A DNA stretch of 64,000 nucleotides from Hydrogenophaga pseudoflava (GTDB lineage: Bacteria > Pseudomonadota > Gammaproteobacteria > Burkholderiales > Burkholderiaceae_C), in NCBI RefSeq assembly GCF_031020795.1, contig NZ_JAVHJP010000001.1, positions 656,751-720,750 of the forward strand, given 5' to 3'. The notes under the pieces are model-generated. The model was not told the DNA's origin, searched no databases, and saw nothing but the letters and a program-made list of their open reading frames with translations. Position numbers and translations under genes: made by a program. The first letter of the stretch is position 1. Each line of letters begins with the position of its first letter. This document shows positions 6,690 through 14,974 of the stretch, one piece after another.

Positions 6690-8072
6690 ATGCCCGTGCC
6701 ACCCAGCCCCACACCCGACACCGAACGCGTCCAGCGCATCCGCAACCGCTTTGAAGTGGCCGCCCGCGGCCGCTACACCATGCCCCTGGTCATTGCCCTG
6801 GGTGTGGTCGGCATGGTGGTCAACGAGAGCGCCTACCGCCACTCCGAAGCCACCCTGGACAACGGCATCGCGCTCACCGATGCGCGCGTCAAATCGGCCG
6901 AGACGCTGCAGCGGCTCACCGAGGTCGGTCTGTATGCACGGTCCTACATCCTCACCGCCAGTCCAGAGGAAGCGGTCCGCTACCGCGCAGCGGTGGACGA
7001 TCTGCATGAGATCAAGGACAGCGCCTTGGCCCTGCTCAACCGGGAAGTCCCCGAAGAGTCGGTGTCGGTGGAGCCCATCGAACGACTGATCGACGAGCAC
7101 ATCCGGACCACCGACGCCTGGATGGCGATGGTCGACCGGGGCGAACGCGCCCCCGCCATCGCCGCCGCCGCCAGCCATGCCAGCCTGGAGCGCCGCAATG
7201 CCCTGCGGCAGGCTTTTGCCGAGGTGCTGGAGCAGACGGCCGCGGTGCAGCAGAAGGCACGGATCGACCTCTACGACGCGCTGATGATCAACCGCGTGGC
7301 GGTGCACCTGCTGGCGCTGGCCACCATGCTCGGCCTGTTCCTGTTCCAGCGCCAGCTGCACCGGGGCGACCGGCAGATGCTCGAAGAGGGGCAGCGACTG
7401 GCCGCCCGGGTGAAGGAGCGCACCGCCGAGCTGAGCGAGATGGCCACCCACCTGGTCAATGTGCGCGAAGACGAGCGCGCCCACATCGCCCGCGAACTGC
7501 ACGACGAACTGGGCGGTCTGCTGACCTCGATGAAGCTGGACTTCGCCCGGCTGCGCCGCCAGCCCGACCTGCCGGCCAGGACGGTGGAGCGCATCCAGGC
7601 GATCGAGGCCCGGCTCGGGGAGGGCATCGCCCTCAAGCGCCGCATCATCGAAGACCTGCACCCGTCCGCGCTCTCGCAGCTGGGCCTGGTGCAAGCACTG
7701 GAGATCCTGTGCCGCGAGATGGCGGAGCGGCTGGACAGGCCGGTGCATGCCGAGCTGCAGGATGTGGCGCTGGACCGCCCGGCGCAGCTGGCGCTCTACC
7801 GCATCGCGCAGGAATCACTGACCAACATCGGCAAGTACGCCGGCTGCGCCGAGGCCCGGGTGCGCCTGCAGGCCGAGGGTGCCACGGTGCGCCTGAGCAT
7901 TCACGACAACGGCAAGGGCTTCGACCCGCAGCGCGTGCCGCACGGCCGCCACGGTTTGCTGGGCATGCGCATGCGGGTCGAGTCGCACGGCGGACAGCTG
8001 CAGGTGGACAGCGCGCCCGGCACCGGCACCACCATCGTCGCGATCCTGCCGTCCCGGGCCGAACCGGGCTGA
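6690..8072 (+). CDS. NarX/DegS-type sensor histidine kinase
   Basis: A 460-residue membrane kinase. Transmembrane segments lie at about residues 30-45 and 203-220, enclosing a helical extracytoplasmic domain of about 155 residues that resembles CHASE3-type four-helix sensors. The HisKA_3 phospho-acceptor is H271 in HIARELHDELGGLLTSMKLD, and the HATPase domain (about 365-455) shows an N-box (AQESLTNIGKYA), DNGKGFD and HGLLGMRMRVESHGG. This class normally pairs with LuxR-type regulators such as the one at 4518-5150; the adjacent receiver-only protein may share or buffer its phosphate. The signal is unknown, although linkage to BON and envelope genes suggests envelope stress. Confidence 0.92.
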   Translation: MPVPPSPTPDTERVQRIRNRFEVAARGRYTMPLVIALGVVGMVVNESAYRHSEATLDNGIALTDARVKSAETLQRLTEVGLYARSYILTASPEEAVRYRAAVDDLHEIKDSALALLNREVPEESVSVEPIERLIDEHIRTTDAWMAMVDRGERAPAIAAAASHASLERRNALRQAFAEVLEQTAAVQQKARIDLYDALMINRVAVHLLALATMLGLFLFQRQLHRGDRQMLEEGQRLAARVKERTAELSEMATHLVNVREDERAHIARELHDELGGLLTSMKLDFARLRRQPDLPARTVERIQAIEARLGEGIALKRRIIEDLHPSALSQLGLVQALEILCREMAERLDRPVHAELQDVALDRPAQLALYRIAQESLTNIGKYAGCAEARVRLQAEGATVRLSIHDNGKGFDPQRVPHGRHGLLGMRMRVESHGGQLQVDSAPGTGTTIVAILPSRAEPG

Positions 8073-8180
8073 GCCAGACCCGCTGGCAGCAAATTTCAAA
8101 GCCGGAAAGCGGTTTTCAATCGGCCCGGGCCGCGCCCGCCGGTACGATCCGGGGCATTCCAGCCCACCCGGAGACAACCC

Positions 8181-9335
8181 ATGCCCGTGATCACCAACAT
8201 CGAAGACCTGCGCGTGCTCGCCGAGAAGCGCGTGCCGCGCATGTTCTACGACTACGCCGATTCCGGCTCGTGGACCGAAGGCACCTACCGCGCCAACAGC
8301 GACGATTTCCAGAAGATCAAGCTGCGCCAGCGCGTGGCGGTGAACATGGAAAACCGCAGCACGGCCACGAAGATGGTGGGCCAGGACGTGAAGATGCCGG
8401 TGTGCATCGCACCCGTGGGCCTGACCGGCATGCAGAGCGCCGACGGCGAGATCAAGGCGGCCAAGGCGGCCGAACGCTTCGGCATCCCGTTCACGCTCTC
8501 GACCATGAGCATCTGTTCGATCGAGGACATCGCCCAGCACACCACCGCGCCGTTCTGGTTCCAACTCTACATGATGCGCGACCGCGAGGCCATGGCCCGC
8601 ATGATCGAGCGCGCCCGCCAGGCCAAATGCAGCGCGCTGGTGCTGACGCTGGACCTGCAGGTGATCGGCCAGCGCCACAAGGACCTGAAAAACGGCCTGA
8701 CCGCGCCGCCCAAGCCGACCATCGCCAACATCATCAACCTCATGACCAAGCCGCGCTGGTGCCTGGGCATGGCGGGTACGAAGCGCCGCAGCTTCGGCAA
8801 CCTGGTGGGCCACGTGAAAGCGGTGACCGACATGAAGTCGCTGGCTTCGTGGACCAACGAGCAGTTCGACCCCACCCTGTCGTGGGAGGACGTGGCCTGG
8901 GTGAAGGCGCAGTGGGGCGGCAAGCTGATCCTCAAGGGCATCATGGACGTCGAGGACGCGCAGCTGGCGGTGGCCAGCGGAGCCGACGCCATCGTGGTCA
9001 GCAACCACGGCGGCCGCCAGCTCGACGGCGCGCCCAGCAGCATCGAGGCGCTGCCCGCCATCGTGGCGGCCGTGGGCCAGCAGATCGAGGTCTGGATGGA
9101 CGGCGGCATCCGCAGCGGCCAGGACGTGCTCAAGGCCTGGGCCCTGGGCGCGCGCGGCACCATGATCGGCCGCGCCATGGTCTACGGCCTGGGCGCGATG
9201 GGTGAAGAAGGCGTGCTCAAGGCGCTGCAGATCATCCACAAGGAACTGGACATCACGATGGCTTTCTGCGGCCACACCAACATCCGGAACGTGGACTCGT
9301 CCATCCTGCTGCCGGGCACCTACCCGACCGCCTGA
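8181..9335 (+). CDS. lldD: FMN-dependent alpha-hydroxy-acid dehydrogenase (L-lactate dehydrogenase type)
   Basis: A 384-residue flavoenzyme of the glycolate oxidase/L-lactate dehydrogenase family, expected to oxidise an L-2-hydroxy acid to the 2-keto acid and pass electrons to quinone or cytochrome. The N terminus has the family pattern RMFYDYADSGSWTEGTYRAN; the catalytic histidine is H276 in VVSNHGGRQLDGAPSS; the FMN phosphate site is seen in MDGGIRSGQDVLKA and GARGTMIGRAMVYGLGAMG. Length is normal for LldD (about 380-396). A possible -10 hexamer (TACGAT) lies at 8142-8147. The gene stands alone, so substrate choice (lactate or mandelate/glycolate) is not proved by context. Confidence 0.88.
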   Translation: MPVITNIEDLRVLAEKRVPRMFYDYADSGSWTEGTYRANSDDFQKIKLRQRVAVNMENRSTATKMVGQDVKMPVCIAPVGLTGMQSADGEIKAAKAAERFGIPFTLSTMSICSIEDIAQHTTAPFWFQLYMMRDREAMARMIERARQAKCSALVLTLDLQVIGQRHKDLKNGLTAPPKPTIANIINLMTKPRWCLGMAGTKRRSFGNLVGHVKAVTDMKSLASWTNEQFDPTLSWEDVAWVKAQWGGKLILKGIMDVEDAQLAVASGADAIVVSNHGGRQLDGAPSSIEALPAIVAAVGQQIEVWMDGGIRSGQDVLKAWALGARGTMIGRAMVYGLGAMGEEGVLKALQIIHKELDITMAFCGHTNIRNVDSSILLPGTYPTA

Positions 9336-9367
9336 GCGGTTTCGGGCGCTGCGGCGGAGCGTGGGGG

Positions 9368-10378
9368 CTACAGCAGGTCCAGCACGCGCTTGAGTGCCCA
9401 CCACATGGTGGCCATGTCGTGGGCCCGATCGCCGGTGCGCGCCTCGACCCAGCGCAGGCCGCGCGCCTCGGTGAGGCTCCGGAGTGAATCGCTGAACCAG
9501 CTGTCGGCCCCCAGGCCGACGACGACCGGCCGGTGGTGCACGTGCTGGCAGGCCGTCAGCAGCCGGTCCAGCAGGTGTTCGTTGCGCCCGCTGTCGGTGT
9601 CCAGCAGGACCACCGCGGCGGTGTAGTCGGGCAGGAAGGCATGGGTCATGCCCATCGCCAGGCCCTTGCGGGCGTTGGCGATCAGACGCCGCCCGGCCGC
9701 CGCCTGTCGCGGCAGATCAAGGTAATCGCTCTCCACGTCCAGCGCGTCCCGTGCCGCGCCGGCAAAACGCCGGTGCACCACCGCCCGCTTTTCGCGGGTG
9801 GCCAGCCAGCGCAGCAGGTCGAAGGCGTCGGTGCGGGCGGCCGACATCATCATCACCCGCTGGTAGCTGCCCTCCTGCGCGGCGGCCACCTCGACGTGCC
9901 CCGGCAGCGGTGAACACAGGCTGCGCCAGACGCTGGCCGGTTCGTAGCCCTGGCCTTTGAGGTGGCGCTCGTGCAGCGCCATCACCCGGCGCGCGAATTC
10001 GCCGGTGCTCTCGGTGGCTTCGGCGATGGAGCCGATCCAGGGTTTGAACAGGCGCGGCTTGCCCACGCTCTCGTGGACCACCCGCAGGCTGCGGTGCCGC
10101 TCGTCGAGTGCGACCCGCTCCATCAGCGCCCGGATGCCCTCGGGCGGCCCCTCGATCCACTCCACGAACCAGCCGCAGCGGTGCATCAGCGCGACGCGGA
10201 GGTTGTGGGACTGGTTGTTGAGCACCGCGTGGTCGCGGATGCGGCGCATCTCGCCGAGCACCGGGCCATCGACCTGGCAGATGCTGGCGTAGATGAGGCG
10301 GCCCAGATCTTGGCGGGACAGTTCGGTGCCGCTGTCGGGCCAAAGGGTGGTGTCGGAATCCGGCTGCATGGCGCCCAT
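9368..10378 (-). CDS. BLUF-like protein with degenerate flavin site and unknown C-terminal domain
   Basis: A 336-residue protein. Residues about 26-120 align by eye with BLUF photoreceptors (LGRLIYASICQ, a SHNLRVALM segment, then FVEWIEGPPE and a DERHRS stretch), keeping Tyr30 and Asn59. The glutamine essential for the light reaction in canonical BLUF proteins (FLQ in the copy at 17733) is replaced by Glu73, so photochemistry is doubtful. Residues about 150-336 form an alpha/beta-looking domain (RVMMMSAARTDAFDLLRWL, TAAVVLLDTDSGRN, PVVVGLGADSWFSDS) that I do not recognise. The ATG at 10378 is chosen because it opens the protein-like region; an ATG at 10369 is possible. It is probably cytoplasmic. 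Confidence 0.65.
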   Translation of the reverse strand: MGAMQPDSDTTLWPDSGTELSRQDLGRLIYASICQVDGPVLGEMRRIRDHAVLNNQSHNLRVALMHRCGWFVEWIEGPPEGIRALMERVALDERHRSLRVVHESVGKPRLFKPWIGSIAEATESTGEFARRVMALHERHLKGQGYEPASVWRSLCSPLPGHVEVAAAQEGSYQRVMMMSAARTDAFDLLRWLATREKRAVVHRRFAGAARDALDVESDYLDLPRQAAAGRRLIANARKGLAMGMTHAFLPDYTAAVVLLDTDSGRNEHLLDRLLTACQHVHHRPVVVGLGADSWFSDSLRSLTEARGLRWVEARTGDRAHDMATMWWALKRVLDLL

Positions 10379-10472
10379 GAGAAATTGTCCGATGTATCGG
10401 CCTGCGCCCGCCAGACTTGACGGGAAGGACCGCCGCCCGCAGGGGCTTGGGCCACCCGGCGCGTGGGCGGTT

Positions 10473-11729
10473 TCAGAGGCTGGCCGGCTGGGTCTCGGCG
10501 AGCCAGGGCACCAGCGCCACCGGCGCATCCTGCCGCAACACCCATTGGCGCCGCAGCGCCCGCTCGGGTTCGTCGTGGGCGCGCAGGGCCAGCTGTTCGG
10601 CCAGGTTGATGATGCGCACCGCGGCGGACTCGTCCGTGCCGGCCGGCACCTCGACCACACCGATCGCCACCTCGGGCTGGAATGGCAGCGACAACGGATC
10701 GGGTCCGACGCTGACCGACATGCGCAGCTCGCGCAGCACCCGCTCGGTCACCAGTTCCGCGCGCGTCGGGTCCTGCACCGCCGAGATGGCCAGCACGAAG
10801 CAGCGCTGGTGGTACAGGCCCACGACATTGCGGAACCCCACCTGCTGGCGGATGCGCGCGGACAGCGCCACCAGGATGTCCCCCTCCGGGTTCAGGACCG
10901 GCGACTCGCGGTAGGCGTAGAGGTTGGACACCGACACCGCCGCGACCAGGCAGGGCCGGCCCATGCGCTGGCTGCGCCAGAGCGCGTCCTCCACCCGGGC
11001 CACCAGCTGGGCGCCGCCGGGCAGGCTGGCCGAGGCCAGCGCAGGCACCTGGCCCGCGGCCTGGCGCCGCAGGTGCCGGAAGTGGCGGCTGCGCAGGCGC
11101 ACCAGCACGACCACGGTGATGAAGTAGCCGACGGTGGCGCAGGCGGTGAGCGCCCAGTAGGCATTGCCCATCTCCATGCCCAGGCCCTTGGCGTACAGCC
11201 CGGCCGTCATCTGGGCCAGGCAGAGACAGGCCAGCACCATCCAGCGCGAGAGCTGGTCGCCCAGGGTCACACTGCGCACGGCGATCAGCACACCCATCAG
11301 CACCGCCAGGCTGTTGACCGCGGCCGTCAGCAGGAGCACGGTATCGGCCGGCACACCGGCCACCACCAGGCCCAGCAGGAGGAAGGTGCCGGCCACCAGG
11401 ACCGACGCGCCCGGCCCCATCATGCGCCGCACCAGCAGGTCTTCACGGCGCAGGCCCGACCACAGCCCGAGGTAGGTCATGGCCAGCGCGCCGCACAGCG
11501 GGCCCAGCGTGGCCTTCAGCGGCAACCAGTTGATGTGGTTCCAGGAGGGCCACAGCGCTTCCGGCAGGCCCGACATCAGGATGCAGGCGCCCCCGGTGAG
11601 CACCAGGCTCAGCCACGAGCGGGCCGACGACACGCTCGGGCGGGTGGCCACGTCGAGCGTGGCCGCCGCGGCCAGTGTCAGCAGGACACCCGCCATGGCA
11701 GACCAGATCGCCACTTCAAGAACTTGCAT
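10473..11729 (-). CDS. Multi-pass membrane protein with degenerate GGDEF domain
   Basis: A 418-residue protein: about seven hydrophobic helices in residues 1-220, then a soluble domain (about 240-400) with the size and strand pattern of a GGDEF diguanylate cyclase. The first strand region reads PCLVAAVSVSNLYAYRE. At the place of the GGDEF motif the sequence is VVGLYHQRCFVLAI, so the catalytic loop is YHQRC rather than GGDEF, and cyclase activity is not expected. The terminal segment (AAVRIINLAEQLALRAHDE) resembles the last GGDEF helices. The start at the ATG at 11729 gives a membrane segment immediately. It could be a signalling receptor or GTP/c-di-GMP-binding module; that is inference. Confidence 0.65.
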   Translation of the reverse strand: MQVLEVAIWSAMAGVLLTLAAAATLDVATRPSVSSARSWLSLVLTGGACILMSGLPEALWPSWNHINWLPLKATLGPLCGALAMTYLGLWSGLRREDLLVRRMMGPGASVLVAGTFLLLGLVVAGVPADTVLLLTAAVNSLAVLMGVLIAVRSVTLGDQLSRWMVLACLCLAQMTAGLYAKGLGMEMGNAYWALTACATVGYFITVVVLVRLRSRHFRHLRRQAAGQVPALASASLPGGAQLVARVEDALWRSQRMGRPCLVAAVSVSNLYAYRESPVLNPEGDILVALSARIRQQVGFRNVVGLYHQRCFVLAISAVQDPTRAELVTERVLRELRMSVSVGPDPLSLPFQPEVAIGVVEVPAGTDESAAVRIINLAEQLALRAHDEPERALRRQWVLRQDAPVALVPWLAETQPASL

Positions 11730-11880
11730 GGCTGGCGGTGATTGAGAAAGGACTGCCGCTGCTGTGGCATCGGATGCCGGCGCCGCAGGCGGTGGACGAC
11801 GTTCAGTATGCGGCGCAGTGTACCGCCCCAGGTGTCCGTGAGCGCCCGCACCCCCCGCCTCACGCGGGCATACTTCCGGC

Positions 11881-12417
11881 ATGAACGATCCGCACACCGG
11901 CCAGTCCGACACCCCTCGCTCCCCCGCCAGCCGCCGCGTCTCGCCCTGGTGGCGCGCGCTGGCCATCTTTCTGCTGCTGGCGCTGATGCTGGGCTGGGCC
12001 GCCAGCGCCAGCCTCTACGAACAGCTCAAGGCACAGATCGGCCACCTGCAGGCCAAGGTGGCCAATGTGCCGCAGATCCGCCACATCGCGGTGCTGCTGG
12101 ACGAGCGGGGTGCCCCGGCCCTGCTCGTGACCATGGACCCGCAGGCCGGTGCCCTGACGCTGCAGCGCCTGAACGAGGTCAAGGAAGGCCGCGAGGACAG
12201 CATGCAGCTGTGGGCGCTGAAGGACGGCCAGGCGCCGCGTTCGCTGGGCGTGATCGAGAGCAAGTTCAAGACCCTGCAGCTGCCAGCCCAGGAGGCGGCC
12301 CTGGCCGGCGTGGCCGAGCTGGCGATCAGCGTGGAAGCCAAGGGTGGCGTGCCCGAGGCCCAAGGCCCCCGCCTGCCCTGGCTGTTCAAGGGGGCCCTGG
12401 TGCACAAGGCCATGTAA
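11881..12417 (+). CDS. Orphan RskA-like (anti-sigma-K C-terminal) membrane protein
   Basis: A 178-residue protein with a cytoplasmic N-terminal tail of about 23 residues, one transmembrane segment (WWRALAIFLLLALMLGWAA, about 23-42), a short coiled segment and a periplasmic domain matching the RskA/anti-sigma-K domain: DPQAGALTLQRL, the characteristic MQLWALKDGQAPRSLGVIE, and a terminal AISVEAKGGVPEAQGP. The cytoplasmic zinc-binding anti-sigma domain that usually precedes it is absent, and no ECF sigma gene is adjacent. It may be a remnant or a sensor using a distant partner. There is no Shine-Dalgarno sequence; a CATACT hexamer at 11869-11874 ends six bases before the ATG. Confidence 0.75.
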   Translation: MNDPHTGQSDTPRSPASRRVSPWWRALAIFLLLALMLGWAASASLYEQLKAQIGHLQAKVANVPQIRHIAVLLDERGAPALLVTMDPQAGALTLQRLNEVKEGREDSMQLWALKDGQAPRSLGVIESKFKTLQLPAQEAALAGVAELAISVEAKGGVPEAQGPRLPWLFKGALVHKAM

Positions 12418-12470
12418 GGCCACTCTGGAGCGGGTCGGGCCCGGCGGTGCGGCGCTATGCTCGCAGCACC

Positions 12471-13715
12471 GTGACCGAGTCTGCGCCCCGTCCCCGCCGC
12501 ATCGCCCACCTCGACATGGACGCGTTCTACGCGTCGGTCGAACTGCTGCGCTACCCGCAGCTCAAGGGCCTGCCTATGGTGATCGGCGGCGGGCGCCGGC
12601 GCGAGGCCGAGATGTTCGAGCGCCTGCGCCAGGCCTGGCCGGACCGTGAATGGGGGCCCGACACGCTGGACCGCATCCCGGTGGACTTCTTTCCGCGCCT
12701 GAAGGACTACGTGGGCCGAGGCGTGGCGACCACCGCCACCTACGCGGCGCGCCAGTTCGGCGTCGGTTCGGCCATGGGGCTGATGAAGGCGGCCAAACTC
12801 TGCCCGGATGCGATCCTGCTGCCGGTGGACTTCGAGGAGGTCAAGCGGCTCTCGCGCCTGTTCAAGAGCACGATCCTGGAGATCGCGCCGGTGATGCAGG
12901 ACCGCGGCGTGGACGAGGTCTACATCGACTTCACCCACGTGCCCGGCGGCCAGCGCGAGGGCGGGCGCGTGCTGGCGCGGCTGATCCAGAAATCCATCCT
13001 CCAGGCCACCGGCCTGACCTGCTCCATCGGCGTGGCACCGAACAAGCTGCTGGCCAAGATGGCGAGCGAATTCAACAAGCCCAACGGCATCAGCATCGTG
13101 CGGCCGGAGGACCTGGAAAGCCTGATCTGGCCGCTGCCCTGCCGCAAGGTCAACGGCGTGGGCCCCAAGGCCGACGCCAAGCTGCAAAGCCACGGCATCC
13201 ACACCATCGGCGAGCTGGCGGCGCGCGAGAAGTCCTGGCTGGTGGAACACTTCGGCAAGAGCTACGGCGCCTGGTTGCACGAGTCCGCCTGGGGCCGCGA
13301 CGACCGGCCGGTGGAGACCGAGAGCGAGCCGGTCAGCATGAGCCGCGAGACCACCTTCGACCGCGACCTGCACGCGGTGCGCGACCGCACCGAGGCCGGC
13401 GCCATCCTCACCCGGCTGTGCGAGCAGGTGGCGGCAGACCTGCAGCGCAAGGGCTACACCGGCCGCACCATCGGCATCAAGATCACCTTCGACAACTTCG
13501 AGAAAGTCACGCGCGACACCACCATCGAGGTGGCCACGGCCGACGCGGCCGTGATCCGCCGGCACGCGGGCCTGTGCCTCAAACGGGTGGACCTGTCGCG
13601 GCGCTTCCGGCTGCTGGGGGTGCGGGTGGGCAAGCTGCTGCGGGCCGGAGAGGCGGCCGCGCAGGAAGCGGCCGGCGCCGACCGGCATGAGCCGGCGACC
13701 GATCAGCTGTTCTGA
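12471..13715 (+). CDS. dinB: DNA polymerase IV (Y-family translesion polymerase)
   Basis: A 414-residue Y-family polymerase. Catalytic acidic residues are visible in RIAHLDMDAFYASVE (D15) and RGVDEVYIDFT; the palm, thumb and little-finger regions follow (SIGVAPNKLLAKMASEFNKP, then CRKVNGVGPKADAKL and RRFRLLGVRVGKL). The start is the GTG at 12471, since the frame has no suitable ATG upstream and the next ATG is inside the first motif. Compared with E. coli DinB (351 residues) there are about 35 extra residues between VIGGG and GVATTATYAAR, plus a short tail. The end DQLF resembles a beta-clamp-binding motif (QLx-F type). No LexA box is evident. Confidence 0.93.
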   Translation: MTESAPRPRRIAHLDMDAFYASVELLRYPQLKGLPMVIGGGRRREAEMFERLRQAWPDREWGPDTLDRIPVDFFPRLKDYVGRGVATTATYAARQFGVGSAMGLMKAAKLCPDAILLPVDFEEVKRLSRLFKSTILEIAPVMQDRGVDEVYIDFTHVPGGQREGGRVLARLIQKSILQATGLTCSIGVAPNKLLAKMASEFNKPNGISIVRPEDLESLIWPLPCRKVNGVGPKADAKLQSHGIHTIGELAAREKSWLVEHFGKSYGAWLHESAWGRDDRPVETESEPVSMSRETTFDRDLHAVRDRTEAGAILTRLCEQVAADLQRKGYTGRTIGIKITFDNFEKVTRDTTIEVATADAAVIRRHAGLCLKRVDLSRRFRLLGVRVGKLLRAGEAAAQEAAGADRHEPATDQLF

Positions 13716-13760
13716 GCGGACTGCCGGCCGTTGGTCCCCCGTTGGCGGGACAGCGCATCG

Positions 13761-13789
13761 TTGACCATTCCTGACGCGAGTCTTACATT
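13761..13789 (+). promoter_or_regulatory. Sigma-70 type promoter for the small gene at 13813
   Basis: TTGACC at 13761-13766 and TACATT at 13784-13789 are separated by exactly 17 bases, a good -35/-10 pair. It sits 24 bases before the ATG at 13813, which has an AGGAG ribosome-binding site. Confidence 0.65.
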
Positions 13790-13812
13790 CAAGACCTGTT
13801 CAGGAGAGCGAC

Positions 13813-14082
13813 ATGAACCACCGACTGAACCTGGCCGAGTTGCAGCGCATCAAGCAGTGGCATGTGGACCACCGCGAAGACCATCCGCTGGAGTACCACC
13901 TGTGGGACGGGGTGCTCACGGTCTGGTTGCTGGGCTGGATGGGCTGGCTGCCGGCGGTGGTCATAGATGCGTTCTGGGCCCTGCCGCTGTGCGTGGCGGG
14001 CATCACACTCCCTCGGTTCTACGTGAACTGGCGCGAACGGGCGCACCGGGCCCACCGTCTCAGGTGCGACTGGCTGGGCTGA
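13813..14082 (+). CDS. Small membrane protein of unknown function
   Basis: An 89-residue protein with a charged N-terminal helix (LAELQRIKQWHVDHREDHPL), two closely spaced hydrophobic stretches (LTVWLLGWMGWLPAVVIDAF and LPLCVAGITLP, about residues 35-70) and a basic C terminus (WRERAHRAHRLRCDW). It has a convincing promoter and a CAGGAG ribosome-binding site, so it is probably expressed. Histidine and tryptophan are unusually frequent. I recognise no family. The next gene starts 22 bases downstream but has its own -10-like sequence, so co-transcription is uncertain. Confidence 0.7.
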   Translation: MNHRLNLAELQRIKQWHVDHREDHPLEYHLWDGVLTVWLLGWMGWLPAVVIDAFWALPLCVAGITLPRFYVNWRERAHRAHRLRCDWLG

Positions 14083-14104
14083 CGCGCCGCTCTACAGTGG
14101 ACGG

Positions 14105-14953
14105 ATGAACACGACGCCCACTTGCTTTTCCCTCAGCACCACGCCCGAGGGTGTGGCCCATCTGGTGATGAACCGCCCCGAGGCCATGAACACCATGCAC
14201 CCGACCTTCTGGCGCGAGCTGGACGAGATCGTCAGCCGGTTGCACCGCGAGGGCACTGCGCGCGCCCTGGTCTTCAGTTCCACCGGCAAGCACTTCTCTG
14301 CCGGCATGGCGCTGGAAACCTTCGCCGGCGCCATCCAGATGGACGACCAGAGCCCCGAAGGCCGCGCCGCCATCTTCGACCTGCTGACCGACATGCAGGC
14401 CACGTTCAGCAAGATCGAGGCGCTGCGCTGCCCGGTCATCTTCGCCATCCAGGGCGGCTGCATCGGCGGCGCGGTGGACATGGTCACCACCGGCTGCATC
14501 CGCTACGCGACGGCGGACGCCTTCTTTTGCATCCAGGAAATCAACATCGGCATGGTGGCCGACGTGGGCACCTTGCAGCGCTTGCCGAAGCTGGTGCCGT
14601 TCGCGGTGGTCAAGGAGCTGGCCTACACCGGCCGCCGCCTGCCGGCCGCGAAGGCGCTGGCGTACGGACTGGTCAACGAGGTGTTCGACACGCCCGAGGC
14701 CATGCTGGCGGCCGCACTGCAGTGCGCGAAAGAGATCGCCGCCAAACCGCCCATCGCCATCTGGGGCACCAAGCAGGCCGTGACCTACGCGCGAGACCAC
14801 AGCGTGGAGGACAGCCTGCGCCAGATGGGCTGGCTGCAGGGTGCGATCTGGAGCAACGCGCACGTGCGCGAGTCGATCACTGCGATGAAGGACAAGCGCG
14901 CCGGGCAGTTCACGCCGCTCTCGGCGCTGCAGTCGTTCAAGGAACTGGGCTGA
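14105..14953 (+). CDS. Delta(3,5)-delta(2,4)-dienoyl-CoA isomerase-like crotonase
   Basis: A 282-residue crotonase-fold enzyme. The CoA/oxyanion-hole segments are GKHFSAGMALE and IQGGCIGGAVDM. Three acidic residues match the dienoyl-CoA isomerase ECH1 rather than ordinary enoyl-CoA hydratase: D125 in GGAVDM, E145 in IQEINIGM and D153 in VADVGTLQRLPK, with the same 20- and 8-residue spacings as in the rat enzyme. The predicted role is isomerising dienoyl-CoA during beta-oxidation of unsaturated fatty acids. It begins at the ATG at 14105 with a TACAGT hexamer six bases upstream and no Shine-Dalgarno. It has no beta-oxidation neighbours. Confidence 0.83.
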   Translation: MNTTPTCFSLSTTPEGVAHLVMNRPEAMNTMHPTFWRELDEIVSRLHREGTARALVFSSTGKHFSAGMALETFAGAIQMDDQSPEGRAAIFDLLTDMQATFSKIEALRCPVIFAIQGGCIGGAVDMVTTGCIRYATADAFFCIQEINIGMVADVGTLQRLPKLVPFAVVKELAYTGRRLPAAKALAYGLVNEVFDTPEAMLAAALQCAKEIAAKPPIAIWGTKQAVTYARDHSVEDSLRQMGWLQGAIWSNAHVRESITAMKDKRAGQFTPLSALQSFKELG

Positions 14954-14956
14954 GCG

Positions 14957-14974
14957 GGCGGCGGCCGCGCCGCC
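14957..14974. terminator. GC hairpin between convergent genes
   Basis: GGCGGC and GCCGCC can pair around a six-base loop in the 21-base gap between two convergent stop codons. There is no T tract on either side, so an intrinsic terminator is only possible. Confidence 0.3.
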
